A stretch of DNA of 64,000 nucleotides. It comes from Halomonas sp. M20. Lineage in GTDB: Bacteria > Pseudomonadota > Gammaproteobacteria > Pseudomonadales > Halomonadaceae. The position numbers were made by a program, and so were the translations under genes. Under the pieces are notes generated by a model. The model did not search any database, was not told the DNA's origin, and was given only the letters and a program-made list of their open reading frames with translations. The stretch lies in contig NZ_JACNMQ010000003.1 of assembly GCF_020622265.1 (NCBI RefSeq), positions 434,001 to 498,000 on the forward strand, read 5' to 3'. Shown one piece after another: positions 36,859-46,526 of this stretch; the stretch's first letter is position 1, and the number at the start of each line of letters is the position of its first letter.

Positions 36859-37401
36859 ATGGCCAATGACATTCCGGAACGCTTGTTGATCATCGACGAC
36901 GACGAGATGTTCTGCCATGTAATGCAGCGCGCACTCAGCCGGCGTGGTTTCGACATAAGCGTTGCCAGCGATGCCGATCAGGCGTTGGAATCGGCGCGGC
37001 GCTCTCCCCCGCAACTGGCAACGCTCGACCTCAAGCTCGAGCATACTTCGGGGCTCAAGCTGCTGCCTGAGCTTCTGGCCCTGGCTCCCGAGTGTCGCGT
37101 CATCGTGCTTACAGGCTATTCGAGCATCGCGACCGCCGTCGAAGCCATCAAACTCGGTGCGGTCAATTACCTGTGCAAGCCCGCAGATGCGGACGAAATT
37201 CTTGCCGCCCTAGGGTGCGATCAAGGCAATCCGGATATCGACATCGCGGACAACCCGCCCTCGATCAACCGGGTCACCTGGGAGCACATTCAAAAGGTGC
37301 TGCAGGAGTATGACGGCAACATCTCCGCCACCGCACGGGCCCTGGGTATGCATCGCCGCACTCTGCAGCGCAAGCTGCAAAAACGCCCGGTGCGACGCTA
37401 G
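36859..37401 (+). CDS. RegA/PrrA/ActR-type response regulator
   Basis: 180 residues. Receiver domain (1-120) with the acidic pocket DDDE at 13-16, phospho-acceptor Asp57 (LATLDLKL), the conserved Thr of LTGYSS and Lys of LCKPAD. A Pro-rich linker is followed by a C-terminal Fis-type helix-turn-helix (about 135-175, NISATARALGMHRRTLQRKL). Partner of the upstream kinase; RegA homologs control respiration, carbon and nitrogen metabolism by redox state. Targets here are unknown. Confidence 0.92.
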   Translation: MANDIPERLLIIDDDEMFCHVMQRALSRRGFDISVASDADQALESARRSPPQLATLDLKLEHTSGLKLLPELLALAPECRVIVLTGYSSIATAVEAIKLGAVNYLCKPADADEILAALGCDQGNPDIDIADNPPSINRVTWEHIQKVLQEYDGNISATARALGMHRRTLQRKLQKRPVRR

Positions 37402-37451
37402 GCCAATACAGCATTTTGTACCACTTCTTCGCAGCATAGGCAGGAGGCCTT

Positions 37452-38273
37452 ATGAAACTCAGCGAGCGACTTGCCCTCACCGTGAATATTGCCGAGCAGG
37501 CAGGAAACATGATTCGCAAAGCACGCCTGGAACAGAGCTTCAGCAAGCATTACAAACAAAACGATGAATTGGTCACCGATGCGGATGTCGCTGTCGATCG
37601 TTTCATCGCCGAACAGCTGGAAACCCATTTTCCTGGGGAAGCCAGACTCACTGAAGAGCTTTCGCCGGAACGAGACGTCCTCGAACAAGATGGCGATCTA
37701 TGGGTGATAGACCCTATCGATGGAACGGTGAATTTCGCTCGTGGGTTGCCTCATGTAGCGGTATCCATTGCCTGGTCCCAGAAAGGCAAGGTACAGCTAG
37801 GCGTCGTACACGCCCCCTTTCTCGATGAAACCTTTACCGCCCTGCGTGGCAAGGGCGCTCGCCTCAATGACAACAACATTGAAGCCAGTACTGCCAAGCG
37901 CCTAGAGCATAGTCTGATTGCTACTGGCTTTCCCTATCGAATAGAGGGTCGCGCGCCCTTGCTGAGACGTCTGGGAGCGGTCATGGATGTCTGCAAGGAT
38001 CTGCGGCGCTGCGGTTCTGCAGCGCTTGACTTGTGTAATGTGGCCTGTGGCCGCCTGGACGGCTATTACGAAAGTGTCTCGCCCTGGGATTTTGCAGCGG
38101 GTTTTCTGATTGCCCAGGAAGCCGGCGCACGCACCGGCCATCTCTACCCTTGCCCGGATAATATCCCCGAAGCGCTCTATGGCGAGCACATACTGGCGAC
38201 GGCTCCGGATATCTACAAGCCGCTCTACACTCTGCTGATTCAAGCCGATGAGAACCGCATATCCGCACGTTGA
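37452..38273 (+). CDS. Inositol monophosphatase-family phosphatase
   Basis: 273 residues. Metal-binding motifs are complete: the Glu pair in LTEELSPE, WVIDPIDGTVNFARG, and the C-terminal WDFAAGFLIAQEAG. Substrates in the family include inositol phosphates, 3'-phosphoadenosine 5'-phosphate and fructose 1,6-bisphosphate. The overall form is SuhB-like, but a distinct SuhB may exist elsewhere, so no symbol is given. CAGGAGG precedes the ATG. Followed after 158 bp by a glutaredoxin gene. Confidence 0.87.
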   Translation: MKLSERLALTVNIAEQAGNMIRKARLEQSFSKHYKQNDELVTDADVAVDRFIAEQLETHFPGEARLTEELSPERDVLEQDGDLWVIDPIDGTVNFARGLPHVAVSIAWSQKGKVQLGVVHAPFLDETFTALRGKGARLNDNNIEASTAKRLEHSLIATGFPYRIEGRAPLLRRLGAVMDVCKDLRRCGSAALDLCNVACGRLDGYYESVSPWDFAAGFLIAQEAGARTGHLYPCPDNIPEALYGEHILATAPDIYKPLYTLLIQADENRISAR

Positions 38274-38431
38274 AATTTCTACAGCGTCGTTTCGAAAGGC
38301 AGAATTTGATAGCAGCATGCAATAACGCGTTTAGTGACACTCTATTGGCGTTATTTTCCAGAATGCGAAACAATGACGCCACTCTTCCACCGGCTCTACC
38401 GGCCAATTTCAATTTTCTATCAGGAGTTTTC

Positions 38432-38707
38432 ATGCTTACTGTCATTTTTGGTCGTCCCGGCTGCCCTTTCTGCGTGCGTGCAAAAGAGCTTGCGGACAAT
38501 ATTGCCAATCAACGGAATGATTTCAGCTATCGTTATATCGATATCCATGAAGAAGGCATCACCAAGGCAGATATGGAAAAGACCATCGGCAAGCCCGTGG
38601 ATACGGTACCGCAAATCTTTGTCGATCAAACGCATGTCGGTGGCTACACCGAGTTCGATCAGTACGTTCGCGACAATGAACTGCTTTCCAGTGCCACTGC
38701 GACCTAA
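38432..38707 (+). CDS. Glutaredoxin (GrxA type)
   Basis: 91 residues from the ATG at 38432 with AGGAG upstream; an open frame continues upstream but is not homologous. The dithiol active site is Cys11-Pro-Phe-Cys14, with the glutathione-binding TVPQIF and GGYTEFDQY later. It reduces disulfides such as that of ribonucleotide reductase using glutathione. GrxA of E. coli is 85 residues. It ends at a strong hairpin. Confidence 0.9.
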   Translation: MLTVIFGRPGCPFCVRAKELADNIANQRNDFSYRYIDIHEEGITKADMEKTIGKPVDTVPQIFVDQTHVGGYTEFDQYVRDNELLSSATAT

Positions 38708-38724
38708 GACGTGATGCGTTTCAT

Positions 38725-38754
38725 GGCGGCGCCGATCCTTTGATCGGCGCCGCC
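38725..38754 (+). terminator. Perfect 13-bp hairpin after glutaredoxin gene
   Basis: GGCGGCGCCGATC and its exact complement flank a CTTT loop, 17 bp after the glutaredoxin stop. Only GTTTAC follows, so the T-run is weak, but stem stability argues for termination. Confidence 0.7.
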
Positions 38755-38810
38755 GTTTACGCGCCACATGACAAAATTACTCATAATTTCTTCTCCGGAC
38801 ATTCGTGTCG

Positions 38811-38841
38811 TTGAAACGATGTCGCGTCGACTGCCTATACT
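38811..38841 (+). promoter_or_regulatory. Candidate promoter for the DUF1338-like gene
   Basis: TTGAAA and TATACT are separated by 19 bp, 60 bp upstream of the ATG at 38901. The spacer is longer than ideal. Confidence 0.3.
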
Positions 38842-38900
38842 CTTTGACAGGGTCACGTTAAAGGCTCAGTGAAGGGTCGCCAACAGGGAATGCGCCAGAC

Positions 38901-39668
38901 ATGCAACGGGAAGAATTCTTACAGCAGTTATGGCTGGATTACATCCACATGCATCCGGAGCTGGGGGGCAAGCACCCTTGGGCCCAGAGTAAGGATGCCG
39001 AATATCTAGCCATACTGACGCTTAATATCGGCTCTTTTAATGCCGAGACCTTGCAAAGGTCGCTGACGCGCTTTGGCTATCGTGCTACTGGACGCTTTGC
39101 CATCGTCGATCGAGGTTTACTCTTCACTCTTCTTGCCCCACCGGATGATGATGCCTGGATATTACTGGGCGAATTCCAGACCGGCTCTTTGATGCATCAA
39201 CCTCGCCACCAATTGCAGACCCTCGTCGATCAGACCCAGCCTCGGGATCTTCGCGGTCAGAATCTTTTTTGTCGTGGCCGCCCCTGGCCCATGCCGGATT
39301 GGGCGACCTATCAGGCTCTGCATGCAGAACATCCATTGGCCGCCTGGCTTGCGATTATGGGCCCCAGATTGCACCACGCAGGATTTGACTGCGAACGCCT
39401 TGGCAGTGACTTGTCTTCCCTAGACTTCAGCATGCAGCAGGCAGGTCTGCATGGGAGCATAGATCCACTACAGGATATTTTTCCCGTCTCACCCTTGCTG
39501 CACTACCGTTTCTACCCGGCAGGTGCCCAGCGTCTGCCCTTTGCTCAAGGTGACGAGCATCGTGTCACCACCGGCGGCATCGCCCTAGTCCAAAAGAGCC
39601 TACCCAATACCCAGGAGCGAGCTGCGGAGCTTCTACTACCTCATCACACCCGCTGCGAAATCGCCTGA
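38901..39668 (+). CDS. DUF1338-like protein
   Basis: 255 residues. The opening (LQQLWLDYIHMHPELG), the segment NAETLQRSLTRFGYRATGRF and the length resemble the short DUF1338 proteins related to 2-oxoadipate dioxygenase/decarboxylase (HglS/YdcJ), which have a vicinal-oxygen-chelate-like fold. In relatives a metal His lies in an NDH motif early in the protein; here the aligned region reads AEYLAILTLN, without His. It may therefore be inactive or do something else. Assignment is by eye and uncertain. It is convergent with the MFS gene. Confidence 0.5.
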   Translation: MQREEFLQQLWLDYIHMHPELGGKHPWAQSKDAEYLAILTLNIGSFNAETLQRSLTRFGYRATGRFAIVDRGLLFTLLAPPDDDAWILLGEFQTGSLMHQPRHQLQTLVDQTQPRDLRGQNLFCRGRPWPMPDWATYQALHAEHPLAAWLAIMGPRLHHAGFDCERLGSDLSSLDFSMQQAGLHGSIDPLQDIFPVSPLLHYRFYPAGAQRLPFAQGDEHRVTTGGIALVQKSLPNTQERAAELLLPHHTRCEIA

Positions 39669-39683
39669 GTCGATTTCCGGCGT

Positions 39684-41063
39684 TCAGGACGTCGATGGTA
39701 CCAGGTCATCACGATACTCGGCGCTGGGCAGGCCTTCCGCTTCGCTGGAACGCCGCCCGGGCTCGAAATCCAACTCAAACTGGTACGGCTCATGGCGCGC
39801 CTCTTCCAGCTCATTGATATAAAGCGAGGTTTCCATCAACGGCATGGGCGCCAAGGGCTCCTGCTCCACCTCCGCTTCAGCACCCTGGCGGCCGTGCAGA
39901 CGCACCATGACGAACATCGCAAGGGATAAGGCTGCCGCCCCGAGAAACAGCCATAGCCCTTCGGGACCGACGGCTTTCATCAACAATGAAGCACTGAAAG
40001 GACCGATCACCGAGCCGACGCCGTACCAGATCATCAACTTGGCATTCGCCGCAATGATCTCGGCCGGCTTAAGCCAATCGTGGGTATGGGCCAGGCTGAG
40101 CGAGTACAGCGTATGCAGCATAGCGGTATGCAAACACGCCACCACTACCAACGCCACATAGCTATAGCCGGCCGCCAAGGATATGGCGGTCCCGGTGATC
40201 GCCATGACCATCGCCATGCCGAGGATGACCTTGCGCCGATCAAATCGATCCGACACGCGCCCCAGCGTCCACTGCGCAACCAACGCCACCAAGGTGGTGA
40301 TTGCCATGAACTGAGCCGTTTGCCGGGTGCTCAGCCCAATCTCTTGACCATAATAAGGCGTCATGGCGAAGAATGCCTGCGCCATCAATCCTGCCGTAAA
40401 GGCCCCTACTAAGCCTACCGGCGCACGCTTGAATAGCTCGCTTAGCTTTATCTTGTGGGCGGCTTCATGACTGCCCTGGGAGGGGCCGTGAATACGGTGG
40501 ATCGAGAGGGGCACCAGGGAGAGGGCAAACAGGATACCGGCTACCGAAAACAACACCGCCGTCGCTGGATCGGCAAGATTCAACATCCATTGCCCCCCGG
40601 CCAGGGACAAGGTTGAAATCACCATATACCAACCAAGCACCTTGCCACGATTTTGATTGGTCGACTCTCCCGACACCCAGGACTCCATCACCATCAGCAT
40701 GCCTGCGGTGGCGGCACCACCCGCAACACGCCAGACGAGCCAGGCCCAGCCATTGATCCAGATGCCATGCAGCATCGCCGTAACGGCCAACGTACCGGCG
40801 CAGGCGGCAAAGACGCGGATATGACCTACCGAGCGAATGCGCTTCTCGAGAAAGTAACTTCCTAGCACGAACCCCATCGAAAAACTGGACATCAACAAAC
40901 CTGCCATCTGCGAGGGGAAGCCCTCGAGTGACATGCGCACCCCCAGCAGGGTCATGATCAAACCATGCCCCAGCAGGAAACTGATTTCACAGACGAACAG
41001 TATCGGTAATGTCGCCGGCAAGCTGCGCAAACGCGACCTCCTCTCATTAATGACGAAAAGCAC
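39684..41063 (-). CDS. MFS transporter (YcaD-like)
   Basis: 459 residues with twelve predicted membrane segments in two six-helix halves joined by a loop near residues 205-230. The first-half motif MESWVSGESTNQNRGKVLGWY and second-half GRVSDRFDRRKVILG are typical of the YcaD-like drug:H+ antiporter-related group. A hydrophilic C-terminal tail of about 65 residues, rich in Glu, follows. The start is a GTG at 41063 without a good ribosome binding site, so the N-terminus is uncertain. Substrate unknown. Confidence 0.82.
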   Translation of the reverse strand: MLFVINERRSRLRSLPATLPILFVCEISFLLGHGLIMTLLGVRMSLEGFPSQMAGLLMSSFSMGFVLGSYFLEKRIRSVGHIRVFAACAGTLAVTAMLHGIWINGWAWLVWRVAGGAATAGMLMVMESWVSGESTNQNRGKVLGWYMVISTLSLAGGQWMLNLADPATAVLFSVAGILFALSLVPLSIHRIHGPSQGSHEAAHKIKLSELFKRAPVGLVGAFTAGLMAQAFFAMTPYYGQEIGLSTRQTAQFMAITTLVALVAQWTLGRVSDRFDRRKVILGMAMVMAITGTAISLAAGYSYVALVVVACLHTAMLHTLYSLSLAHTHDWLKPAEIIAANAKLMIWYGVGSVIGPFSASLLMKAVGPEGLWLFLGAAALSLAMFVMVRLHGRQGAEAEVEQEPLAPMPLMETSLYINELEEARHEPYQFELDFEPGRRSSEAEGLPSAEYRDDLVPSTS

Positions 41064-41464
41064 AAAGCCTACGACCGAGCACGTTAAACGCGGCCGAAAC
41101 CAAATCTTTAAGGTAATATAAAAAATACTGAGCGATTCTAACGCCTTACGTAGCTTTACTCCAAATTGAAACGATTCGACTGTGGGGGGGGGTTATACAC
41201 AAAAGCTGTGGACAAGACTGTGCAAGAGCGCTGCATAGTGGATTGCAGCACCGATTATTGCCTGCCTGAGCGATAGCGGTCGTTTTTTCATCACCTCATT
41301 CGGGTGAAGTCCCCCTATCGAACGTCTAAACAACGACTTACAGTTGTCGTGATAGGCTGTCGCCAGATCATCAAAGGACTCTCTTGGCGCAGAACACTAG
41401 CGTCGAGAAGCTGGCCTAGCGTACAACTACGATAACGACCAGGATAAGAAAAGGAGGGAACGAC
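41064..41464. other. 401-bp intergenic region with facing DnaA-box-like sites
   Basis: Divergent gap between the MFS gene and the acetoacetyl-CoA synthetase gene. It holds a run of nine G at 41184-41192, then TTATACACA at 41193-41201 and TGTGGACAA at 41207-41215, a pair of DnaA-box-like sequences in opposite orientation, then an inverted repeat GCTGCA...TGCAGC at 41230-41249. No gene or RNA was recognised. Confidence 0.6.
41193..41215. promoter_or_regulatory. Pair of inverted DnaA-box-like sites
   Basis: TTATACACA fits the TTATNCACA consensus exactly; TGTGGACAA read on the other strand is TTGTCCACA, two mismatches from TTATCCACA-type boxes at most. They are five bases apart and face each other. 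Confidence 0.5.
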
Positions 41465-43414
<1,950 letters not shown>

Positions 43415-43420
43415 GCGCCT

Positions 43421-43450
43421 GTCCGGGATGGTCGACAGGCCATCCTGGAC
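43421..43450 (+). terminator. Hairpin after acetoacetyl-CoA synthetase gene
   Basis: GTCCGGGATGG and CCATCCTGGAC pair with one mismatch around an 8-base loop, 7 bp after the stop. No T-run follows, so termination strength is doubtful. Confidence 0.4.
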
Positions 43451-43506
43451 TGGGCAGCGTCAGTTTCGTCCAGTAGCATACCCCCAAGTCACTGAAGGAG
43501 AATGGC

Positions 43507-44379
43507 ATGTCGACCCTGAAAGGGATCGTCAGCATGCTGCTGCTGGTACTTAGCACCCTGTTCTGGGCAGTCCCGTTGTACGCCTTGGCACTACTCAAAC
43601 TGATGGCCCCCACCCAGGGGTTGCGTACGCGTCTGCTCCAAGGGCTCAACAATATTGCCTTGGCCTGGATTGGAACCAATCTGTGGTGGATAAAGCATTG
43701 GCTCAAGCCGCGCCTGGAGGTTCATTTACCGGACGGGTTGTCACCCGAGCAATGGTGGCTGGTCATCGTCAATCACCGCAGCTGGACCGATATCTTCATG
43801 CTGCAGCTGGCTCTGCATCGGCGCATTCCGATGCCGCGCTTCTTCATGAAGCGCGAACTCATCTGGGTACCGGTGATCGGGCTCGCCTGGTGGGCATTGG
43901 AGTTCCCTTTCATGCGCCGCTACAAGCGCGATCGTCTTGAACGCAATCCGCGTCTTGCCAGGCGCGACCGAGAGGCAACTCGGCTTTTATGCGCTCGCGC
44001 TCAACAAATGCCCATGGCGATCTACAACTTTGTCGAAGGAACCCGTTACTCGGTAGCCAAGCATGAAGCCCAGGCAAGTCCTTACCGGCATCTACTCAAA
44101 CCCAAGGCCGGTGGCACTGCCCAGGTGGTGAGCCTGTTGGGAAAACGCCTGAGTGGCGTTCTCGATGTCACCTTGATCTATACCCGCGAACACCCCAACT
44201 TCTGGGATTTTTTATGTGGTCGCGAAACACCGGTCGCGCTCCATGCACGGCGACTCGAATTGCCGAGCTGGATGCACGATGGGGATTACCATCGAGATCC
44301 GCAGTACAAGGAACGCTTCCAGACATGGCTCAACGCCTTGTGGCAGGAAAAAGACCATACCCTTACTTCGTCGCGCTGA
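43507..44379 (+). CDS. Acyltransferase (PlsC-like, YihG type)
   Basis: 290 residues. An N-terminal membrane segment (about 8-30) precedes the glycerolipid acyltransferase motifs NHRSWTD near 89-95 and FVEGTR near 177; the spacing after the second motif (KPKAGGTAQVVSLL) matches YihG/LptA-like relatives. It probably acylates lysophospholipid at the inner membrane. GAAGGAGAA precedes the ATG. Its last 55 bp overlap the next gene in another frame. Confidence 0.87.
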   Translation: MSTLKGIVSMLLLVLSTLFWAVPLYALALLKLMAPTQGLRTRLLQGLNNIALAWIGTNLWWIKHWLKPRLEVHLPDGLSPEQWWLVIVNHRSWTDIFMLQLALHRRIPMPRFFMKRELIWVPVIGLAWWALEFPFMRRYKRDRLERNPRLARRDREATRLLCARAQQMPMAIYNFVEGTRYSVAKHEAQASPYRHLLKPKAGGTAQVVSLLGKRLSGVLDVTLIYTREHPNFWDFLCGRETPVALHARRLELPSWMHDGDYHRDPQYKERFQTWLNALWQEKDHTLTSSR

Positions 44380-45269
44380 TATTACTGGCGCTGTTGACGC
44401 TGAGTGGCTGCACCTCGTCACCCTCGACCACCTGGCGTGGACCGCAGCCGGGGAATTGGGTCACCATTCAGCGTGGCGATACGCTGGGCGCTATTGCCCG
44501 TCGCGCCGATATACCGCTAGTGCGGCTGCAACGCTTCAACCCGCGGGTCGATGCGCGTCGCCTCGCTATAGGGCAACGCATATTGATACCCAGCAAAAAC
44601 GAACGCGCCCCTTCCGGCGGCCCTTATCGTTATCAAGTAAGACCCGGTGATACCTATACGAACATTGCTCGGCATTTTGGGACCGAGGCCGGGCGGATCC
44701 AGACGGCCAACCGGTCGGCGAACCCCTCCCAATTACGAGTCGGACAGTTGGTACAGGTACCTTTGAAAGGCCGCAGTCGTATTAAAAGTACTGCTGGCGC
44801 TTCAAAGTCGTCTTCCCGACCCGCGCCCAAGCCGGCACGGCGCCCGGTGGCCAAGCCTGTAACGCCTCTCCCCGCCCCAAAACCATTGCCAAGCCGCTCC
44901 AAGGGCTGGCCTTGGCCTCTCGACGATTATCGTATCGTGCGTCAATTTGGTACCGACAAGCGCGGTACCTTGCAGCCCATGTTGCTGAATAGCCGAGCCG
45001 GCAGCGAGGCTCGATCGGTGGCGGATGGCCAGGTGCGTTTTGCCAGCAGCATGCGACAACTGGGCAGGGTCGTGATCGTTCACCACCCGGATAACCTACA
45101 AACGGTGTACGCCCTTTGCGATATTCTCAAGGTCAACGATGGTGATCAGATAAAAGCCGGCACGCCGGTATGCACGGTCGGTTATAGCGGCGCAACACAG
45201 CGCTACGATCTACTGTTCGACGTGCGCCATGGCGGTAAACCCATCGATCCGCGCAAGGTGCTGCGTTGA
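44325..45269 (+). CDS. LysM/LytM lipoprotein with degenerate M23 domain (NlpD-like)
   Basis: 314 residues from the ATG at 44325. A signal peptide with lipobox LSGC makes it a probable outer-membrane lipoprotein. Two LysM peptidoglycan-binding domains (about 43-90 and 101-148), a Pro/Lys/Ser-rich linker and a LytM/M23-type domain (about 200-314) follow. The zinc ligands of active M23 peptidases are missing: the first His is Asn (LLNSRAG), the YxH position reads YALC, and HLHFE reads YDLLFD. This fits an amidase activator rather than a peptidase. The start overlaps the acyltransferase gene. Confidence 0.82.
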   Translation: MAQRLVAGKRPYPYFVALILLALLTLSGCTSSPSTTWRGPQPGNWVTIQRGDTLGAIARRADIPLVRLQRFNPRVDARRLAIGQRILIPSKNERAPSGGPYRYQVRPGDTYTNIARHFGTEAGRIQTANRSANPSQLRVGQLVQVPLKGRSRIKSTAGASKSSSRPAPKPARRPVAKPVTPLPAPKPLPSRSKGWPWPLDDYRIVRQFGTDKRGTLQPMLLNSRAGSEARSVADGQVRFASSMRQLGRVVIVHHPDNLQTVYALCDILKVNDGDQIKAGTPVCTVGYSGATQRYDLLFDVRHGGKPIDPRKVLR

Positions 45270-45315
45270 AATATGAGCTGAGCAAATTGGCGACTGGCTG
45301 AGTCTGGTCGGCATA

Positions 45316-45344
45316 CAAAAAAACCGCCTTGGATGAAGCGGTTT
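45316..45344 (-). terminator. Intrinsic terminator after gcvT
   Basis: On the minus strand AAACCGC...GCGGTTT forms the stem and is followed by further T (seven in all). It lies about 30 bp after the gcvT stop; the lipoprotein gene converges from the other side. Confidence 0.85.
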
Positions 45345-45354
45345 CAATTGAATA

Positions 45355-45367
45355 AGATAACGGTATA
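45355..45367 (-). repeat. 13-bp word AGATAACGGTATA, site 3
   Basis: Lies 8 bp after the gcvT stop (minus sense), between it and the terminator. Identical to 21320-21332 and 26418-26430. Confidence 0.7.
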
Positions 45368-45375
45368 TTTATCTA

Positions 45376-46488
45376 TCAGCCGCGATGATAGCCTGGTTTG
45401 ATAAACGGCGTCTTGCTGATTGTCATGGGCAAGCGCTTACCCCTAACCTCGGCGTAAACCACGCTATCAATTTCCGCATCATCGACATTCACATAAGCCA
45501 GCGCCACAGGCTTGCCCACGCTCGGGCCGAAGCCTCCCGACGTGACCACGCCAACAGGACGATCGTCACTGCTGTAGAGTTCGGCCCCTTCGCGCACCGG
45601 TGCGCGTCCTTCACCTAAAAGACCGACTCGCTTGCGTCGATGATCGCGCGCTTCGACCTGATGCAGGATGATATCCGCCCCCAGAAAGCCTGCCTCGCGT
45701 TCACCGCCACGACGACGCGGCTTGCCAATGGCCCAGATCAATCCTGCCTCGACCGGTGTCGTGGATTCGTCGATATCGTGCCCATAGAGACACAGCCCAG
45801 CTTCCAGGCGCAGGGAATCACGAGCGCCAAGACCGATAGCCTCCACCTCGGACTCCTGCAACAGCCGCCGCGCAATGGCGTCGGTCCGGTTCGCCGGAAC
45901 CGATATCTCGAATCCGTCTTCGCCGGTATAACCGCTGCGGCTGATCCACACCTCGACGCCCTCCATGGTGAAGACGCCCTGCTGCATGAACGTCAGTTCG
46001 CAAACGTTCGGACACAGCCTCGCTATCACCTCTGCGGCCTTGGGGCCTTGTAGTGCAAGCAAGCCCCGGTCCAGTTCCTCGACGTCGTAGTCGGCGCCCA
46101 GCCCCATGCGAAGATGAGGAATGTCTCGCGCCTTGCAGGCGGCATTGACCACCAGGAAGAGATGGTCGCCGGTATTGGCTACCATCAGATCATCGATGAT
46201 ACCGCCCTCGTCATTGGTGAACAGCGCATAGCGCTGCATGCCTACCGGCAAGCCGACGATATCGGCACACACCAGGGTTTCGAGGGCCTCAGCGGGCTTG
46301 GGCCCGCTGATCATGACTTGCCCCATGTGCGAGACATCGAACAGGCCACAGGCGGCACGAGTATGTTCATGCTCCTTCTTGACCCCCAAAGGGTACTGCA
46401 CCGGCATGCTGTAACCCGCGAACTCGACCATCTTGCCACCCAGTTCGACGTGCAAGTCGTGCAACGGAGTCTTGCTGAGCTCGTCCAT
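45376..46488 (-). CDS. gcvT: GcvT, glycine cleavage aminomethyltransferase (T-protein)
   Basis: 370 residues. The opening TPLHDLHVELGGKMVEFAGY, the catalytic-site Asp region (CGLFDVSHMGQ) and folate-binding RSGYTGEDGFEISVP are typical. It transfers the methylene group from the lipoyl arm of GcvH to tetrahydrofolate and releases ammonia. GGAGGG precedes the ATG. It follows the AGCS symporter by 38 bp and is transcribed away from gcvHP, so the glycine cleavage genes form two divergent units here. Confidence 0.96.
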   Translation of the reverse strand: MDELSKTPLHDLHVELGGKMVEFAGYSMPVQYPLGVKKEHEHTRAACGLFDVSHMGQVMISGPKPAEALETLVCADIVGLPVGMQRYALFTNDEGGIIDDLMVANTGDHLFLVVNAACKARDIPHLRMGLGADYDVEELDRGLLALQGPKAAEVIARLCPNVCELTFMQQGVFTMEGVEVWISRSGYTGEDGFEISVPANRTDAIARRLLQESEVEAIGLGARDSLRLEAGLCLYGHDIDESTTPVEAGLIWAIGKPRRRGGEREAGFLGADIILHQVEARDHRRKRVGLLGEGRAPVREGAELYSSDDRPVGVVTSGGFGPSVGKPVALAYVNVDDAEIDSVVYAEVRGKRLPMTISKTPFIKPGYHRG

Positions 46489-46526
46489 TGAATCCCTCCA
46501 TCAATGCGAATTATCGAATGCGTGTG

